Source: Pseudomonas marginalis | GTDB lineage: Bacteria > Pseudomonadota > Gammaproteobacteria > Pseudomonadales > Pseudomonadaceae | Direction: 5' to 3' | Length of the DNA: 64,000 nt | Assembly (NCBI RefSeq): GCF_008692035.1 | Contig: NZ_VTFG01000001.1 | Coordinates: 1,860,001-1,924,000, forward strand | Part shown: piece by piece, positions 50,327-59,577 of the stretch | Layout: every line of letters begins with the position of its first letter | Position numbering within the stretch: the first letter of the stretch is position 1 | Program-made: the position numbers and the translations under genes | The notes under the pieces: generated by a model | What the model saw: the letters and a program-made list of their open reading frames with translations, nothing else | The model's database searches: none | Told to the model about the DNA's origin: nothing

Positions 50327-51786
50327 TACAAATTATCCTCCCATCCGGCGGCGTACAGGGCGCTAGAGCCGTTACCCGCGTAGTAAACACTCGTAGATTC
50401 AATGAGGAAGTCAGCCGACATAGTTGTCTGAGTACCTGCGGCGTTGGATATTTGCAAAGCTGGCAACGAGTTAGGTGCCACCCCATTAGGCGCAGCAATC
50501 GCCCAGCTTCCAGAGACACAAGTTAACTGAACCGAGATAAATGCAGCCGTTAAGGGGACGTGGTTTACGATTGATGCTGCAACCAGCGTTGGAGTGAGGG
50601 CCCCCTGGGCGCCGCTAGCAATGGTTGGAAGCGCCGTCAGATTTGATCCGGTTGCCATAACATAGCGAGCCCTGCGTCCAAATTGCTTGATCGACAGCGG
50701 AAACTTATTGGCGGTCGAGTCTGTTCTAACCCAGCCAACCCGAGCCGCGTGCGTGTAGCCGGCCGGCAATGTTGGTGCTGTGCCGCTCAAAGAAAGCAGC
50801 CCAGCCTTTGTGGTGCTGTTCCAGATCACCCAAACCGCACACCATGTCGAGGCAGGTTGTGAGTTTGCAGCACCTACATCCCAGCCATTTACCCCTGCAA
50901 CAGCGAACGATGGCGCCACGGCTACCTCGCGAAGAGTCGCGTAGGCACCGGCGGTGCTTTCGACCACGAGCTCGTCAGCCGACACCGTAACAACTGCGCT
51001 TGTGCCGGTGGTCGAGACCCTTAGATTTTTGGCGGTCCCTGCAATGCCTACCAGGTTGTTTGTGGCGGTAGGCAGCTGGTCCAGCAATACAAAATCTACG
51101 CTGTCGTATACGACATCAGAAATTTGCCATTGAGCAAAAACAGCAGGAACCTTTACTCCGGCCGAGTTGTATTGCTTCAGTAACTTAGGCCCAAGACCAG
51201 ATATATTTATCGTGATATCGCCACCGGTGCTGGCCACACTAAAACCGATCTGAAATCGCTGGTTTGGTACGTACGCAGTAATTGCAGGGCTCGGCGCTAA
51301 TGTAAGCGCGGCCGATGTGCCGCCAGTGGCAAACGCCGTATGCGCCTGAACCTGGATCGCCGCCGCCATCTTTTTCGGGGTGATTGCTACCGCGTCGTTA
51401 GCGCCCGTGTTCACTTGAGTTTGGGTGCCTATTTTGAGCCAGCCAAAAGCGGTTTCAGTTGCTTGAGCTACAACCTTCGCAATCGCCTGAAATACCCGAA
51501 GGGGGCTCATGGACTTGTTGTTGATAGTCCCATCTTCGGCTTCAACCTGGCTTGCAAACGGTACCACGCTGTCGGAAACGAGATTCTGGATGGCCGCCGA
51601 CAGCTGGGTTTTGTCATCCTCATCAGGTGTGAGACCGCCGTCTTCAATAACCTTCAGAATTTCGAGCGTGACAGAGTTACCCCACTCCGAAGGGATCAGA
51701 GAGCCGGGCGTACCCGCCAATGGATCCTCATCAACAAACTTGCCATCCACCAACCCAACGCTGGGCACACTTTTCGGAAAATCCAC
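50326..51786 (-). CDS. Tail fibre protein
   Basis: The GTG at 51786 (GAGGGG upstream) gives 486 residues. The N-terminal part (FPKSVPSVGLVDGKFVDEDPLAGTPGSLIPSEWGNSVTLEILKVIEDGG) is the conserved attachment region of Pseudomonas phage fibres. The rest is beta-rich, Ala/Thr/Val-rich repeat-like sequence ending in the receptor-binding tip. It determines host range. A longer frame starting at 51897 overlaps the previous gene and was rejected. Confidence 0.88.
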   Translation of the reverse strand: MDFPKSVPSVGLVDGKFVDEDPLAGTPGSLIPSEWGNSVTLEILKVIEDGGLTPDEDDKTQLSAAIQNLVSDSVVPFASQVEAEDGTINNKSMSPLRVFQAIAKVVAQATETAFGWLKIGTQTQVNTGANDAVAITPKKMAAAIQVQAHTAFATGGTSAALTLAPSPAITAYVPNQRFQIGFSVASTGGDITINISGLGPKLLKQYNSAGVKVPAVFAQWQISDVVYDSVDFVLLDQLPTATNNLVGIAGTAKNLRVSTTGTSAVVTVSADELVVESTAGAYATLREVAVAPSFAVAGVNGWDVGAANSQPASTWCAVWVIWNSTTKAGLLSLSGTAPTLPAGYTHAARVGWVRTDSTANKFPLSIKQFGRRARYVMATGSNLTALPTIASGAQGALTPTLVAASIVNHVPLTAAFISVQLTCVSGSWAIAAPNGVAPNSLPALQISNAAGTQTTMSADFLIESTSVYYAGNGSSALYAAGWEDNL

Positions 51787-51797
51787 GTTCTTACCCC

Positions 51798-52397
51798 TCA
51801 GTCGTAATTGATGTGCACAACGGTGTGCGCCGGCGCTGGTCGCCGGATTAGGCATTCGAGTGCGTTGCCTGGGTTGGTGCCGAAACGCTCGCCCCAATAG
51901 CTGACGCCGAAGCGACGGCCCAACCGCTGACGGCCTCCGGTGTTAAGCGTCCACATGAATTGGGCGTTCCAGGTGCCGAAGTGAGCGGAGCCAAAACGAG
52001 AACGCCCCATACGGGGCGCTCTGTGCTCGGTGATATTTGCGTTTGGGTACCCCTGGCTTACCGCGATCTCGATGAAGTAGCCGCGACTCTGCCCGCCCAC
52101 CTCGACCAGCCGTCGGCGGACCGCCAAGCGACGATCCTCAAACGCTGGGTTAGGCCCAAGGCAGCTGTCCGGCAGCCCCATGATCGACTCCCAATCGGGA
52201 ACCAACTCGCTAACTCCTGACGGGTCCATTTCGTTCAACAACGCCACGGCTCGCGCATCCACGCGGGAGAACTCCAGAGCCACGCCGGACAGCACCAGCG
52301 CGACTTCTGGCACAAGCTCTGGATCCCAGGCAGGGCCAGACGGGAGCAGCCCCTGGAGCTGCACTCGATACTCTTCCGCCGTTCTAATCACAGCCAT
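51798..52397 (-). CDS. Mu gp48-like / YmfQ (DUF2313) tail protein
   Basis: The 199-residue protein has the YmfQ family start (EEYRVQLQGLLPSGPAWDPE) and a middle with RRLAVRRRLVEVGGQSRGYFIEIAVSQGY. It is a baseplate component between the J-like wedge protein and the fibre. It overlaps the J-like gene by 10 nt. Confidence 0.87.
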   Translation of the reverse strand: MAVIRTAEEYRVQLQGLLPSGPAWDPELVPEVALVLSGVALEFSRVDARAVALLNEMDPSGVSELVPDWESIMGLPDSCLGPNPAFEDRRLAVRRRLVEVGGQSRGYFIEIAVSQGYPNANITEHRAPRMGRSRFGSAHFGTWNAQFMWTLNTGGRQRLGRRFGVSYWGERFGTNPGNALECLIRRPAPAHTVVHINYD

Positions 52398-53425
52398 GTA
52401 ATACCCCCGAAGGTCAGAAGCTCATTAGCAGCGGCTGTAACGTTCGCCGCCGGCGCCACCAGCTGATGATCCGTTTCGCCAGCTGAACCACTGATGGATT
52501 CGGCGATATGCGTGATTAGAAGCGTCTCACCCAGTCCGGCTTCCCGCTCATGAAGATCGATCAGCTGCGCCTGGATGGCTGCGCGCACCTGCGAGGTGTC
52601 AGGCACCGCATGGATCTGGTAGGCCACGGGCTTCTCCACGGGGGCCAACACATAGAGCTCTGCAGTAACTGGCCGCAACGGCTCGATGTAGGTCTTCACC
52701 TCAGCCAGTTGCGCGGGATTTGGAACCGGCTCGGCGTCGCCATCACGCATTACGAACAGGCCTACCGTTCCCGGCCCAAGGTAGTTACCTCGGCACCATG
52801 CTCGCGTAACACCGGGCACCTCAAGCGCCCAGGTCTCGTAGTCATCTTTCGACCCGCCATGCGGGATCACGCGGTAGGACCGAACAACGCGCGCGCGCAG
52901 GGATTCAACGCTCTCTTGAGCAATCCCCCCGGTGAGCCCTGGAGCGAGCACGGTGAAGGTATTCACCACGCCCTCCACTGGCTGGATCAACTTCAACGTC
53001 AGGCCTGCGTCGGCATTTCCGAGAACGCCCGCATCAACGGCAGCAATCGTGGTGGTGTTTAACCCTGCCGCAGTCGTTAACCCGGTCGTGACCTTGTAGG
53101 TTCGGCCGTCATCGGCCTGGAGCACCACGTCGACATCGAGCACCGCAAGCGCTGCAGCAGTGAATCCGACCGAGCCTTCAGCGGGCTGCGCAGGATTTCG
53201 GGTCTGGCTCAATCGAAGGATTGCTATGCGCTCAAGGGTTTCCTCGTCAGCGCGGTCGGGCAGGATCTGGTCAACGATCCAGTCGAGGTATCCGTACAGT
53301 CCGTACGCGGTGCCGCTGAGGGTTCTGGCCAGCACCTGGGCGTCGGATCGGCGTAGCACATCACTTGCAAGGTCACTTTGGGTACGGCTGATGAGTACCG
53401 GCAGAGACGGCGTTTCAAACGGCAT
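52388..53425 (-). CDS. Baseplate J-like protein (Mu gp47)
   Basis: The 345-residue protein has the Baseplate_J pattern: an N-terminal helical region with RTQSDLASDVLRRSDAQVLARTLSGTAYGLYGYLDWIVDQILPD, a beta-rich centre and a C-terminal wedge domain (ESVESLRARVVRSYRVIPHGGSKDDYETWALEVPGVTRAWC). It forms the baseplate wedge. It overlaps the neighbours at both ends, in the same order as in Mu. Confidence 0.92.
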   Translation of the reverse strand: MPFETPSLPVLISRTQSDLASDVLRRSDAQVLARTLSGTAYGLYGYLDWIVDQILPDRADEETLERIAILRLSQTRNPAQPAEGSVGFTAAALAVLDVDVVLQADDGRTYKVTTGLTTAAGLNTTTIAAVDAGVLGNADAGLTLKLIQPVEGVVNTFTVLAPGLTGGIAQESVESLRARVVRSYRVIPHGGSKDDYETWALEVPGVTRAWCRGNYLGPGTVGLFVMRDGDAEPVPNPAQLAEVKTYIEPLRPVTAELYVLAPVEKPVAYQIHAVPDTSQVRAAIQAQLIDLHEREAGLGETLLITHIAESISGSAGETDHQLVAPAANVTAAANELLTFGGITWL

Positions 53426-53813
53426 AGATCACCTGCCATGGAGAAGAGGGTTTTATTTCGAGCCGAGCACCGCCAAGAATCGTCAGGATCACAACAAGGT
53501 TCAGGCGGTTAATTCCGACTTTCTCACTGCTGATATCGATACCCACCACCTTCTCATCGGCGAGCAACCAGCGCAGCGCTTCGTCGGCGTAAAACTCGGC
53601 ATCGCGCTGAGTGGCCTCGGTGAGCTTTACCCGGCGCAACAGCCACAGGCGGGAGCCGATCTTGTCGTCAGCGGTCGCTGGGTAGCTGTCACCCCACCAG
53701 CCATAGCGCTCCTCGTCATCGATCGGGTCATCCGTGGCCGCGCGGCGCCAGGTGAAAAGGCTGATCATCACCGCGCGCGTGAGACCGGCCTCCACTGTGT
53801 TTGAAATAATCAT
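53415..53813 (-). CDS. Mu gp46-like baseplate protein
   Basis: The 132-residue protein has the GP46 pattern: SLFTWRRAATDDPIDDEERYGWWGDSYPATADDKIGSRLWLLRRVK and the C-terminal GVDISSEKVGINRLNLVVILTI. It is the gp25-like baseplate subunit of Mu-type tails. It overlaps the gp47-like gene by 11 nt. Confidence 0.92.
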   Translation of the reverse strand: MIISNTVEAGLTRAVMISLFTWRRAATDDPIDDEERYGWWGDSYPATADDKIGSRLWLLRRVKLTEATQRDAEFYADEALRWLLADEKVVGIDISSEKVGINRLNLVVILTILGGARLEIKPSSPWQVIYAV

Positions 53814-54319
53814 TCAGCCTCCGGCACAGCTGGACCACTTTGTCCGTTGCCGGGCATCACCCCGCTATGGGGGTGGTTGATTTGGCTGACACCGCCTGCC
53901 ACCTGGTCACCCACGGAAACGATTCGTCCGGTCTGGTTGATTACCGGGGTGTCAAAATTCACTGACGTGCCGGCCTTGATGTTCAGCGTTTGGGTTTCGA
54001 TGTCGATGACCTGTCCACGCTTGAAGTGGATCTTGTCCCCTTCGTCCGTGAAGATGACCACCTCGCCCGGGGCAACTTCGCTGATGCGGTAGCGGCGGTC
54101 AGAAGCGACCACAACAACCGCGTGGGAGCGATCACCACCCAGGAACGCAGTCAGCACCTCGGCGCCCGCCAGCGGATTGCTTGTGAAGCCGTATGGTTCG
54201 AAATGCTCGACACCGTCTTTCAGCTCACCTGCCGTCAGGCGAATCTGCAGCGACTGCATCTTCTTCCCGGCGTTTGCGAGCACGACGGTGCCGCGGGCCA
54301 GCATGCTTTTCAGGCTCAT
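53810..54319 (-). CDS. Mu gp45-like baseplate spike protein (gpV type)
   Basis: The 169-residue protein has the OB-fold and beta-helix layout of the gp45 spike: FTSNPLAGAEVLTAFLGGDRSHAVVVVASDRRYRI in the middle and a C-terminal NHPHSGVMPGN. The HxH motif is the iron-binding tip motif known from Mu gp45 and P2 gpV. It pierces the outer membrane of the host cell. Confidence 0.92.
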   Translation of the reverse strand: MSLKSMLARGTVVLANAGKKMQSLQIRLTAGELKDGVEHFEPYGFTSNPLAGAEVLTAFLGGDRSHAVVVVASDRRYRISEVAPGEVVIFTDEGDKIHFKRGQVIDIETQTLNIKAGTSVNFDTPVINQTGRIVSVGDQVAGGVSQINHPHSGVMPGNGQSGPAVPEAE

Positions 54320-55431
54320 TGTTTTGGCTCGTAGTCTGCTGGGATGAGGTATTCGAAGTTGTCGCCCTTGCCACCTTTCTTCAGCTTGCGGTTTTTCAGC
54401 GAGTCGTTCGGTTCCGGCTCGTAACTGTCAGGTGGGCCGACTTCCATTTTTGTGACCATGCCGCCCTCGCCCAGGATGTATGTCACCCGGGCTATGAGCA
54501 TCCAACGGTCGTATCCGATGATCGGGTCGATGACCCGGACCAGCATGTTGTGCTTCCAGAGCTGACCGTTTGTTTGCCTCCACCCCTGAACCTCATACGT
54601 GGTGGTCAGCGCCTTTCCCATGCGAGTTACGCTTTCCCAGTGAGCCCGTGCCTGGGCCAGCTCAGTCGTAAGCTGGCCGGACTGCTGGATGACCATCACC
54701 CGCCGGCGAGCAATCCGGGGATCAGTGACCGTTGCCGAAACCTCGGCTGCCGCAGCGCCGAACTCGTCATCGGTGCCGCTCTTCTGCCCGAGCACTCGGT
54801 ACTCGGAAAACACCGCGGAAAAGTCGAGCCCGGCGCTGCCGGTCTTGATGTTCTTGCCAACCTCAAGCGCGTCGAACGCGCGCCCCTCACTTCCCGGCCT
54901 GGCCAGCACCACCATCCCGGTGGCGTCGTCAGTCGAGAAAACCCTGAACAGAGTGAGCAGTCGGTCGATGGACTCGAAAACCGTTTCGCCGGGCTCGATG
55001 GTATGGTCCGAGAGCTTGGCGCCTTCGGGGATCTCGCTGCGCACCTTGAGGCCGTAGGGCGCTGCAAGCGCAGAAACGATCGACAAGACGCTCTGATTGT
55101 TCCACTGACCCGGCTCATTGATTGCCGCGCAATCGACCAGGTCGGCGGTCAGCGACCTCCCGCTGATAGACATGGTGATTTGTTTGTCGTCGTAATCGAT
55201 CGGCGAGGCGAACACCCACCCAGTAAGCACCAGGTCATCCCCGATTCGAATTTGGCACTTGTCCCCCTCTTTGATTGGCCGCCCTATGGTCTGCCCTGGC
55301 CACTTCCAGGTGACGCTCAAATTGAACGACCGGGCCTGATCCTCAAGGCCGGGGGCGATCTCGACCGATTTCCAGCCAGAGTAATCCGAACCGTCGACGC
55401 TGAGCGTCACGGTGTTTTCATCTTCGTCCAC
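54316..55431 (-). CDS. Mu gp44-like baseplate hub protein
   Basis: The 371-residue protein starts with a GTG. VTLSVDGSDYSGWKSVEIAPGLEDQARSFNLSVTWKWPG and ISGRSLTADLVDCAAINEPGQWNNQSVLSIV are typical of the Mu gp44/gpP hub. It forms the central hub with the gp45 spike. It overlaps the spike gene by 4 nt. Confidence 0.9.
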   Translation of the reverse strand: MDEDENTVTLSVDGSDYSGWKSVEIAPGLEDQARSFNLSVTWKWPGQTIGRPIKEGDKCQIRIGDDLVLTGWVFASPIDYDDKQITMSISGRSLTADLVDCAAINEPGQWNNQSVLSIVSALAAPYGLKVRSEIPEGAKLSDHTIEPGETVFESIDRLLTLFRVFSTDDATGMVVLARPGSEGRAFDALEVGKNIKTGSAGLDFSAVFSEYRVLGQKSGTDDEFGAAAAEVSATVTDPRIARRRVMVIQQSGQLTTELAQARAHWESVTRMGKALTTTYEVQGWRQTNGQLWKHNMLVRVIDPIIGYDRWMLIARVTYILGEGGMVTKMEVGPPDSYEPEPNDSLKNRKLKKGGKGDNFEYLIPADYEPKQ

Positions 55432-55434
55432 GGG

Positions 55435-56688
55435 TTACCTCTGGGCTATTTTGATCGGCCGTGCGGGCACAAACCCTGGGTGGTGAATGCGGTTTCGCTC
55501 CACGACCTCGGACTCACGCGTAGCGTCGCCGAACCGCCGGTACGCCAGGACCAGGGCAGAAAGGGTTTCCGGCGGAGTAATTTCTACGAGGCGAACTCCG
55601 GAAGCAGCGACCGCCGTCAGGTGCTTGACGATTGCCTGCCGCAGGGCGTTGAGCACCAGGTAATGAGCCGAGTCGGCTTTCATTGATGCCTCAAGCATCG
55701 CCTCGTTCAATCCGTCGCGCAGCTCGAGCACATCATCCGCCACCGGAACCTCAGGCCTATCGAACGGCTGGACGGCCTGTTGATCTGCCGATGGGGTTGT
55801 ATCAGTCGACACCGGCTGCGAGGCAATCGTCATTTCGCTGACGATCAGAGCGATCTGGACGAGCAGTGCGTCCTGGACCAGATCGGCCGTGGCCTTCGAT
55901 GCCGCGGCAGAGTCGACACCGCCGATCGTGCTGACGGTGTTAATGCTGCTCACCGCTTCAGCCTGCTGGCTCGCCGTGGCTACGGTATTGCGATAGCTGG
56001 AGTCGTTGCCCAGGTAATCTTGAACTGAGAAGTCGCTGAAATAGCTGGAGAACAGCGACGAAAGCGAGCCGGGCGCATTCATGATCGACTGCGCCAGCCC
56101 GGTCAAGTTTGTGAAGACGGCCACGAACGGTGCGAACTGGCGCTGGATTACGGTGTACACCGCCGACAGGTTGTTGCGCAGCCGAGCCAGGCCCAGCCTT
56201 GCCTGGTCAACCTTGGCCATCGCAGCCTTGTAGCGCGCCAGCGCCGAATCCCACATGCTCTCCGAGGCCTTCACCACCTGCTGCTGAGTATTGACCCTGG
56301 CCACGGGGAACTTGAGCGGCCTGTCCGGGTAGAACGTCACCAGCATGCTGACCATGCCGCCCTGCTGGTAGTCGTGGGTCAACTCTGCTTCGCCGGCCTT
56401 GACCAGCATTCGCCCCATCCAGGGGTGAACCAACTCGCCCGCGCCTGGCGTTTGAATTGCCTCGAGGAACTTGTCCCGCCGCTCGAAGCAATCGTCGCCG
56501 ATAATCCAAATCGTGAGCCGGTGCACCTGGGACTGCTTGCCCAACTGCTCGAAGTAAGGGTCATCCCGCTGAGGGAACTCGTGCAACTGCCCTTTCATGC
56601 CCACCGGCACCGAGGCCTGGGGGATCAAGAAGCTGATCCCCCGGAACGAGGCCGGCAGCAGTTCGTCACGCCACGTTCTTTCTGCCAT
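55435..56688 (-). CDS. Mu gp43-like 'DNA circularisation' family tail protein
   Basis: The 417-residue protein starts TWRDELLPASFRGISFLIPQAS, the typical N-terminus of the DNA circulation (Mu gp43/N) family, with GGRR-like and WIIGDDCFERRDKFLEAIQTPGAGELVHPWMG segments. Despite the family name, it is a tail/baseplate protein between tape measure and hub. It lies directly after the tape-measure gene. Confidence 0.9.
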   Translation of the reverse strand: MAERTWRDELLPASFRGISFLIPQASVPVGMKGQLHEFPQRDDPYFEQLGKQSQVHRLTIWIIGDDCFERRDKFLEAIQTPGAGELVHPWMGRMLVKAGEAELTHDYQQGGMVSMLVTFYPDRPLKFPVARVNTQQQVVKASESMWDSALARYKAAMAKVDQARLGLARLRNNLSAVYTVIQRQFAPFVAVFTNLTGLAQSIMNAPGSLSSLFSSYFSDFSVQDYLGNDSSYRNTVATASQQAEAVSSINTVSTIGGVDSAAASKATADLVQDALLVQIALIVSEMTIASQPVSTDTTPSADQQAVQPFDRPEVPVADDVLELRDGLNEAMLEASMKADSAHYLVLNALRQAIVKHLTAVAASGVRLVEITPPETLSALVLAYRRFGDATRESEVVERNRIHHPGFVPARPIKIAQR

Positions 56689-58746
56689 TTACTGCGCCCT
56701 CATCACGCCAACAGTTCGCGTACCGACGTTGGGCTTTATTTTCAGACCGGTTTGGCTGGCCTGCGGCTGATCGACGGTCGTGCCGGGCGGCGCGCCTTTG
56801 ATGTTTACGTTTATCTCGCCATTGACCTTCTGCGCCTGGGTCGCGGCGGTTTGCTGCAACAGGCTGCCAGAAGGCGGCATCTGCCCGGGCCGACTCAGCA
56901 GGCGGTTGTTGTCGATGCCAAAGGCTTCATTGTTGGCCGCGCGGCGAGACTGAGCGGCCAACGCTGCATCGGACTGGAGAAACTCACCAGTACCGCCGCC
57001 GGCGCCGGCATTGCGTTTCTGCTGGGCCTCCGTGAAAGCGTTCACCTTGTTGGTCGCGGTCTGGATGATCCCATCACCCCCATCGCCACCGCCGAACCAT
57101 TTCATGATCGGCTCAATGATTGGCTTGAGCTTTGCCCACAACGATTGGAACCAGGCGGTGATGGGCCCCCAGTGCTTGACGATCAAGCCCAGGGGGCTCC
57201 AGTCGAAGATCAACTTGAAGAAGTCCATGGCAGGAACCGACAGAGCTACCAGCAGATCCCACAGGGCTCCGAAGAACTTCGTCAGCGGCTCCCAATTCGC
57301 TGTGATCAGCGCGAGCGGCGTGTACTCGGCGAACTTCTTGAACCACTCCCAGGCCTGCATCACAGGCCCTCCTATTTTCGCCCACACCGCTTCGAAGAAC
57401 GGTGCGACCTTGGACCAGTTCGCAATGAGAAGGCCGGCAGCAAGCGCTATCCCCCGGATAACTAGACCAACAATCGACTTCTTGGTCACGGCATTGAACA
57501 GGGTCATCGCCATGGTGGTGGCTATCACAGCCACGCGGAGCACGCCGTAGGCCAGCGCTGCGGCCACGATGCCTTTGATCAAGCCAGGGTGCTGAGCAGC
57601 CAGGGTGGCAAGCTTGGAAACCAACGGGCCGATAATTGTCAGGAAGTCATTAAACGGTGGCAGCAGCGCACTACCCACCTCAACGCCCAGCCGTGTAACT
57701 TTGTTCTGCAGCAGCTGCATCGAGTTGGCCGTGGTGGCCGAGCGCGCGGCATATTCCTTCTGCATGGATCCGGCGTAGCCTGACCCTTCGGCGACATCCC
57801 GGAAGCTTTTCTTCAGGAGATCAAGGTTTGTAAGCAACGGAGCGATCGCGGTGACGGACTCCGACCCAAACAACTGAGTTAAAAGGCCGGCCTGCTTGTC
57901 CGGTGCGACCATTGCGATGCGGGCGAGCACATCCTCGATAGTGCCCTGCGCATCCTTCTGCATGCTCTTAGCGACCTTCGTCACGTCGAGGCGCAGAGAT
58001 TTAAAAGCCTGGGCCTGCTGCTTCGTCGCTGCACTGCCCTTGGTCAGGGCCAGCATGAAGTTTTTCATGCCGGTTGCAGCAACCTCGCTCGGCACGCCCA
58101 CGCCAGCCAGAGTCGCCCCCATGGCGGCGATCTGGCCTGAAGCCAGGCCAGCGATTGCGCCAAGCGGGCCGATGCGCGTCACGATGTCGGAGATCTGCGC
58201 GGCCGAAGACGGGCCCACGTTGCTCAGGTAGTTGATTTGGTCCGCCAGCTTGACCACTTCGGGCTGGGTCAATTTGAACGAGGTGCGCCACTTGGCCATC
58301 ATGTCGCCCGACTGCTCGGCGGTCTGATCAAAGGCAACGCCCATCTTCACGGCGTCTTCGGCAAACTGTTTCAACTCGCCGCGAGCAAAGCCTGCCTGGC
58401 CGCCGGCGGCGACAATCGCAGCAATGCCGCTAGCCGCCATCGGCATGTTTTCCGACAGGTCGAGTACATCCTGCCCCATCTGCTTGAACTGCTGCGGGGT
58501 GTCGAAGTCCACCACCTTCTTGACGTCCGCCATGGCGGTTTCGAACTCGATGGCCGCCCGGGCGCCAGCAATAAACGGGGCCGCCAGGGCGCCGCCCTGC
58601 AAAGCTTCCTTGAACCCGATCTTGCCCAGCCCCGAGTTGTTCATCTGCTTGGTGAAGCCCGCAACGTTCTTCCGGATCCCCGCCAGCGTCGGCGACAGCT
58701 TGTCGACGCCGGTGATCAACGCCTTGAGCTGGAACTTGTCCGCCAT
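56689..58746 (-). CDS. Tail tape measure protein
   Basis: From the ATG at 58746 the protein has 685 residues. An N-terminal TP901-type tape-measure domain (AIEFETAMADVKKVVDFDTPQQFKQMGQDVL, AAGGQAGFARGELKQFAEDAVKMG, GLASGQIAAMGATLAGVG) is followed by hydrophobic segments (ALAYGVLRVAVIATTMAMTLF, VGLVIRGIALAAGLLIAN) and a coiled C-terminus. It sets tail length. A GTG one codon earlier is possible. It starts just inside the stop of the frameshifted chaperone frame. Confidence 0.92.
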   Translation of the reverse strand: MADKFQLKALITGVDKLSPTLAGIRKNVAGFTKQMNNSGLGKIGFKEALQGGALAAPFIAGARAAIEFETAMADVKKVVDFDTPQQFKQMGQDVLDLSENMPMAASGIAAIVAAGGQAGFARGELKQFAEDAVKMGVAFDQTAEQSGDMMAKWRTSFKLTQPEVVKLADQINYLSNVGPSSAAQISDIVTRIGPLGAIAGLASGQIAAMGATLAGVGVPSEVAATGMKNFMLALTKGSAATKQQAQAFKSLRLDVTKVAKSMQKDAQGTIEDVLARIAMVAPDKQAGLLTQLFGSESVTAIAPLLTNLDLLKKSFRDVAEGSGYAGSMQKEYAARSATTANSMQLLQNKVTRLGVEVGSALLPPFNDFLTIIGPLVSKLATLAAQHPGLIKGIVAAALAYGVLRVAVIATTMAMTLFNAVTKKSIVGLVIRGIALAAGLLIANWSKVAPFFEAVWAKIGGPVMQAWEWFKKFAEYTPLALITANWEPLTKFFGALWDLLVALSVPAMDFFKLIFDWSPLGLIVKHWGPITAWFQSLWAKLKPIIEPIMKWFGGGDGGDGIIQTATNKVNAFTEAQQKRNAGAGGGTGEFLQSDAALAAQSRRAANNEAFGIDNNRLLSRPGQMPPSGSLLQQTAATQAQKVNGEINVNIKGAPPGTTVDQPQASQTGLKIKPNVGTRTVGVMRAQ

Positions 58747-58748
58747 CA

Positions 58749-59173
58749 CTACACCTGCTGGGATTGGTTAATGCGCTGGGCGTGCTCCAGCGATTCAAGA
58801 AGCACGTCCAGTGGCCGGGCCATCAATAGCTCCGGATCAACTTTCCAGAACCACGCCAGGTCATACGCGACCTCGATCAGCTGCTCGGTTGTGCTGATGC
58901 CGCGCTCATGAAAAAACCGGCCACCTGCCAGCTCAGCGTGTTGAGGTCCGCCAGATCGAGTTGGTTGACCGACGACGGAGGGATGCCTGCGCACACCGCG
59001 ATGTATTTCGCGGCGACGTCCATGTCGAGGCTGACCTCTTCGTTTTTGTCGATCTTGTACGGCAAGGCCTTGATGGCCCGAACTTCCTGCACGGTCGGGC
59101 GGCGCAGGTTCAGTTCTGTCAGGGGCTCGCCATGCGCTTCAATAGGCGCCTGCAGCTTTACGGAATCACTCAT
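58749..59173 (-). CDS. Tail assembly chaperone, long form made by -1 frameshift
   Basis: Slipping by -1 on T TTT TTC after ...WQVAG would join the first 88 residues to 53 more in the overlapping frame (HERGISTTEQLIEVAYDLAWFWKVDPELL...INQSQQV), about 141 residues, ending at 58749. The second frame has no good start of its own, which supports its expression by frameshift. The gpG/gpGT system of lambda and relatives in Mu-like phages work this way. Confidence 0.8.
58877..59173 (-). CDS. Tail assembly chaperone, short (0-frame) form (Mu gp41-like)
   Basis: The 98-residue protein (ELNLRRPTVQEVRAIKALPYKIDKNEEVSLDMDVAAKYIAVCAGIP) matches the phage tail assembly chaperone family E/41/14. In contractile- and long-tailed phages this protein coats the tape measure. 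It lies between the tail tube and tape measure genes, and its 3' end carries a T TTT TTC slippery sequence (58910-58916) at codons 87-88. Confidence 0.88.
   Translation of the reverse strand: MSDSVKLQAPIEAHGEPLTELNLRRPTVQEVRAIKALPYKIDKNEEVSLDMDVAAKYIAVCAGIPPSSVNQLDLADLNTLSWQVAGFFMSAASAQPSS
58910..58916 (-). promoter_or_regulatory. Canonical -1 slippery heptamer T TTT TTC
   Basis: On the minus strand GG T TTT TTC ATG lies exactly in the X XXY YYZ register of the 0 frame. The continuing -1 frame is open for 53 codons, and the 0 frame stops 10 codons later. Confidence 0.85.
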
Positions 59174-59517
59174 TGCCAGCTCCCTTTGATGCCGTCGAAT
59201 TGCAGCTCTACCGTGCCGTCGTCAGCCTTGAACGACGGCTCATCGACCAGGTAGGCGCCGGAAAGAACGTAGACGCGGCCGTTGTTGAATTCGCAGGTGA
59301 CCGTCATGTCGCGGCCATTCGCCAGCGTCTTGATCGGAAAGCCCTCCTCAACGATGGCTGTCATCTTCAAGTACGGCGCCAGTTCTTCTTCCTTGTAGAA
59401 GCCCGGATAAACCGTCTCCCGCTTCACTTCCATCAACGGGGCTTCCGCGCCGCCAGTGATAGTGAGCTGCGTGCCGTCCACTTTTACGTAGGCGGTACCC
59501 GCTACTTTTTGACCCAT
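59170..59517 (-). CDS. Tail tube protein
   Basis: The 115-residue protein (YVKVDGTQLTITGGAEAPLMEVKRETVYPG, RDMTVTCEFNNGRVYVLSGAYLV) matches the Mu-like tail tube family. It forms the inner tube within the sheath and overlaps the chaperone gene by 4 nt. A terminator-like hairpin precedes it. Confidence 0.9.
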   Translation of the reverse strand: MGQKVAGTAYVKVDGTQLTITGGAEAPLMEVKRETVYPGFYKEEELAPYLKMTAIVEEGFPIKTLANGRDMTVTCEFNNGRVYVLSGAYLVDEPSFKADDGTVELQFDGIKGSWQ

Positions 59518-59535
59518 GGTCTTTTCCTCTGGAAT

Positions 59536-59558
59536 GAAAAAGCCCGCTCAAGGCGGGC
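59536..59558 (-). terminator. Hairpin with U-run between sheath and tube genes
   Basis: On the minus strand GCCCGC and GCGGGC form a 6-bp stem with a 5-nt loop followed by a run of five T. It lies between the sheath stop (59578) and the tube start (59517), inside the late operon. It may act as an attenuator or RNA-processing end. Confidence 0.6.
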
Positions 59559-59577
59559 CGGGTGATCTGGGTCAGCG

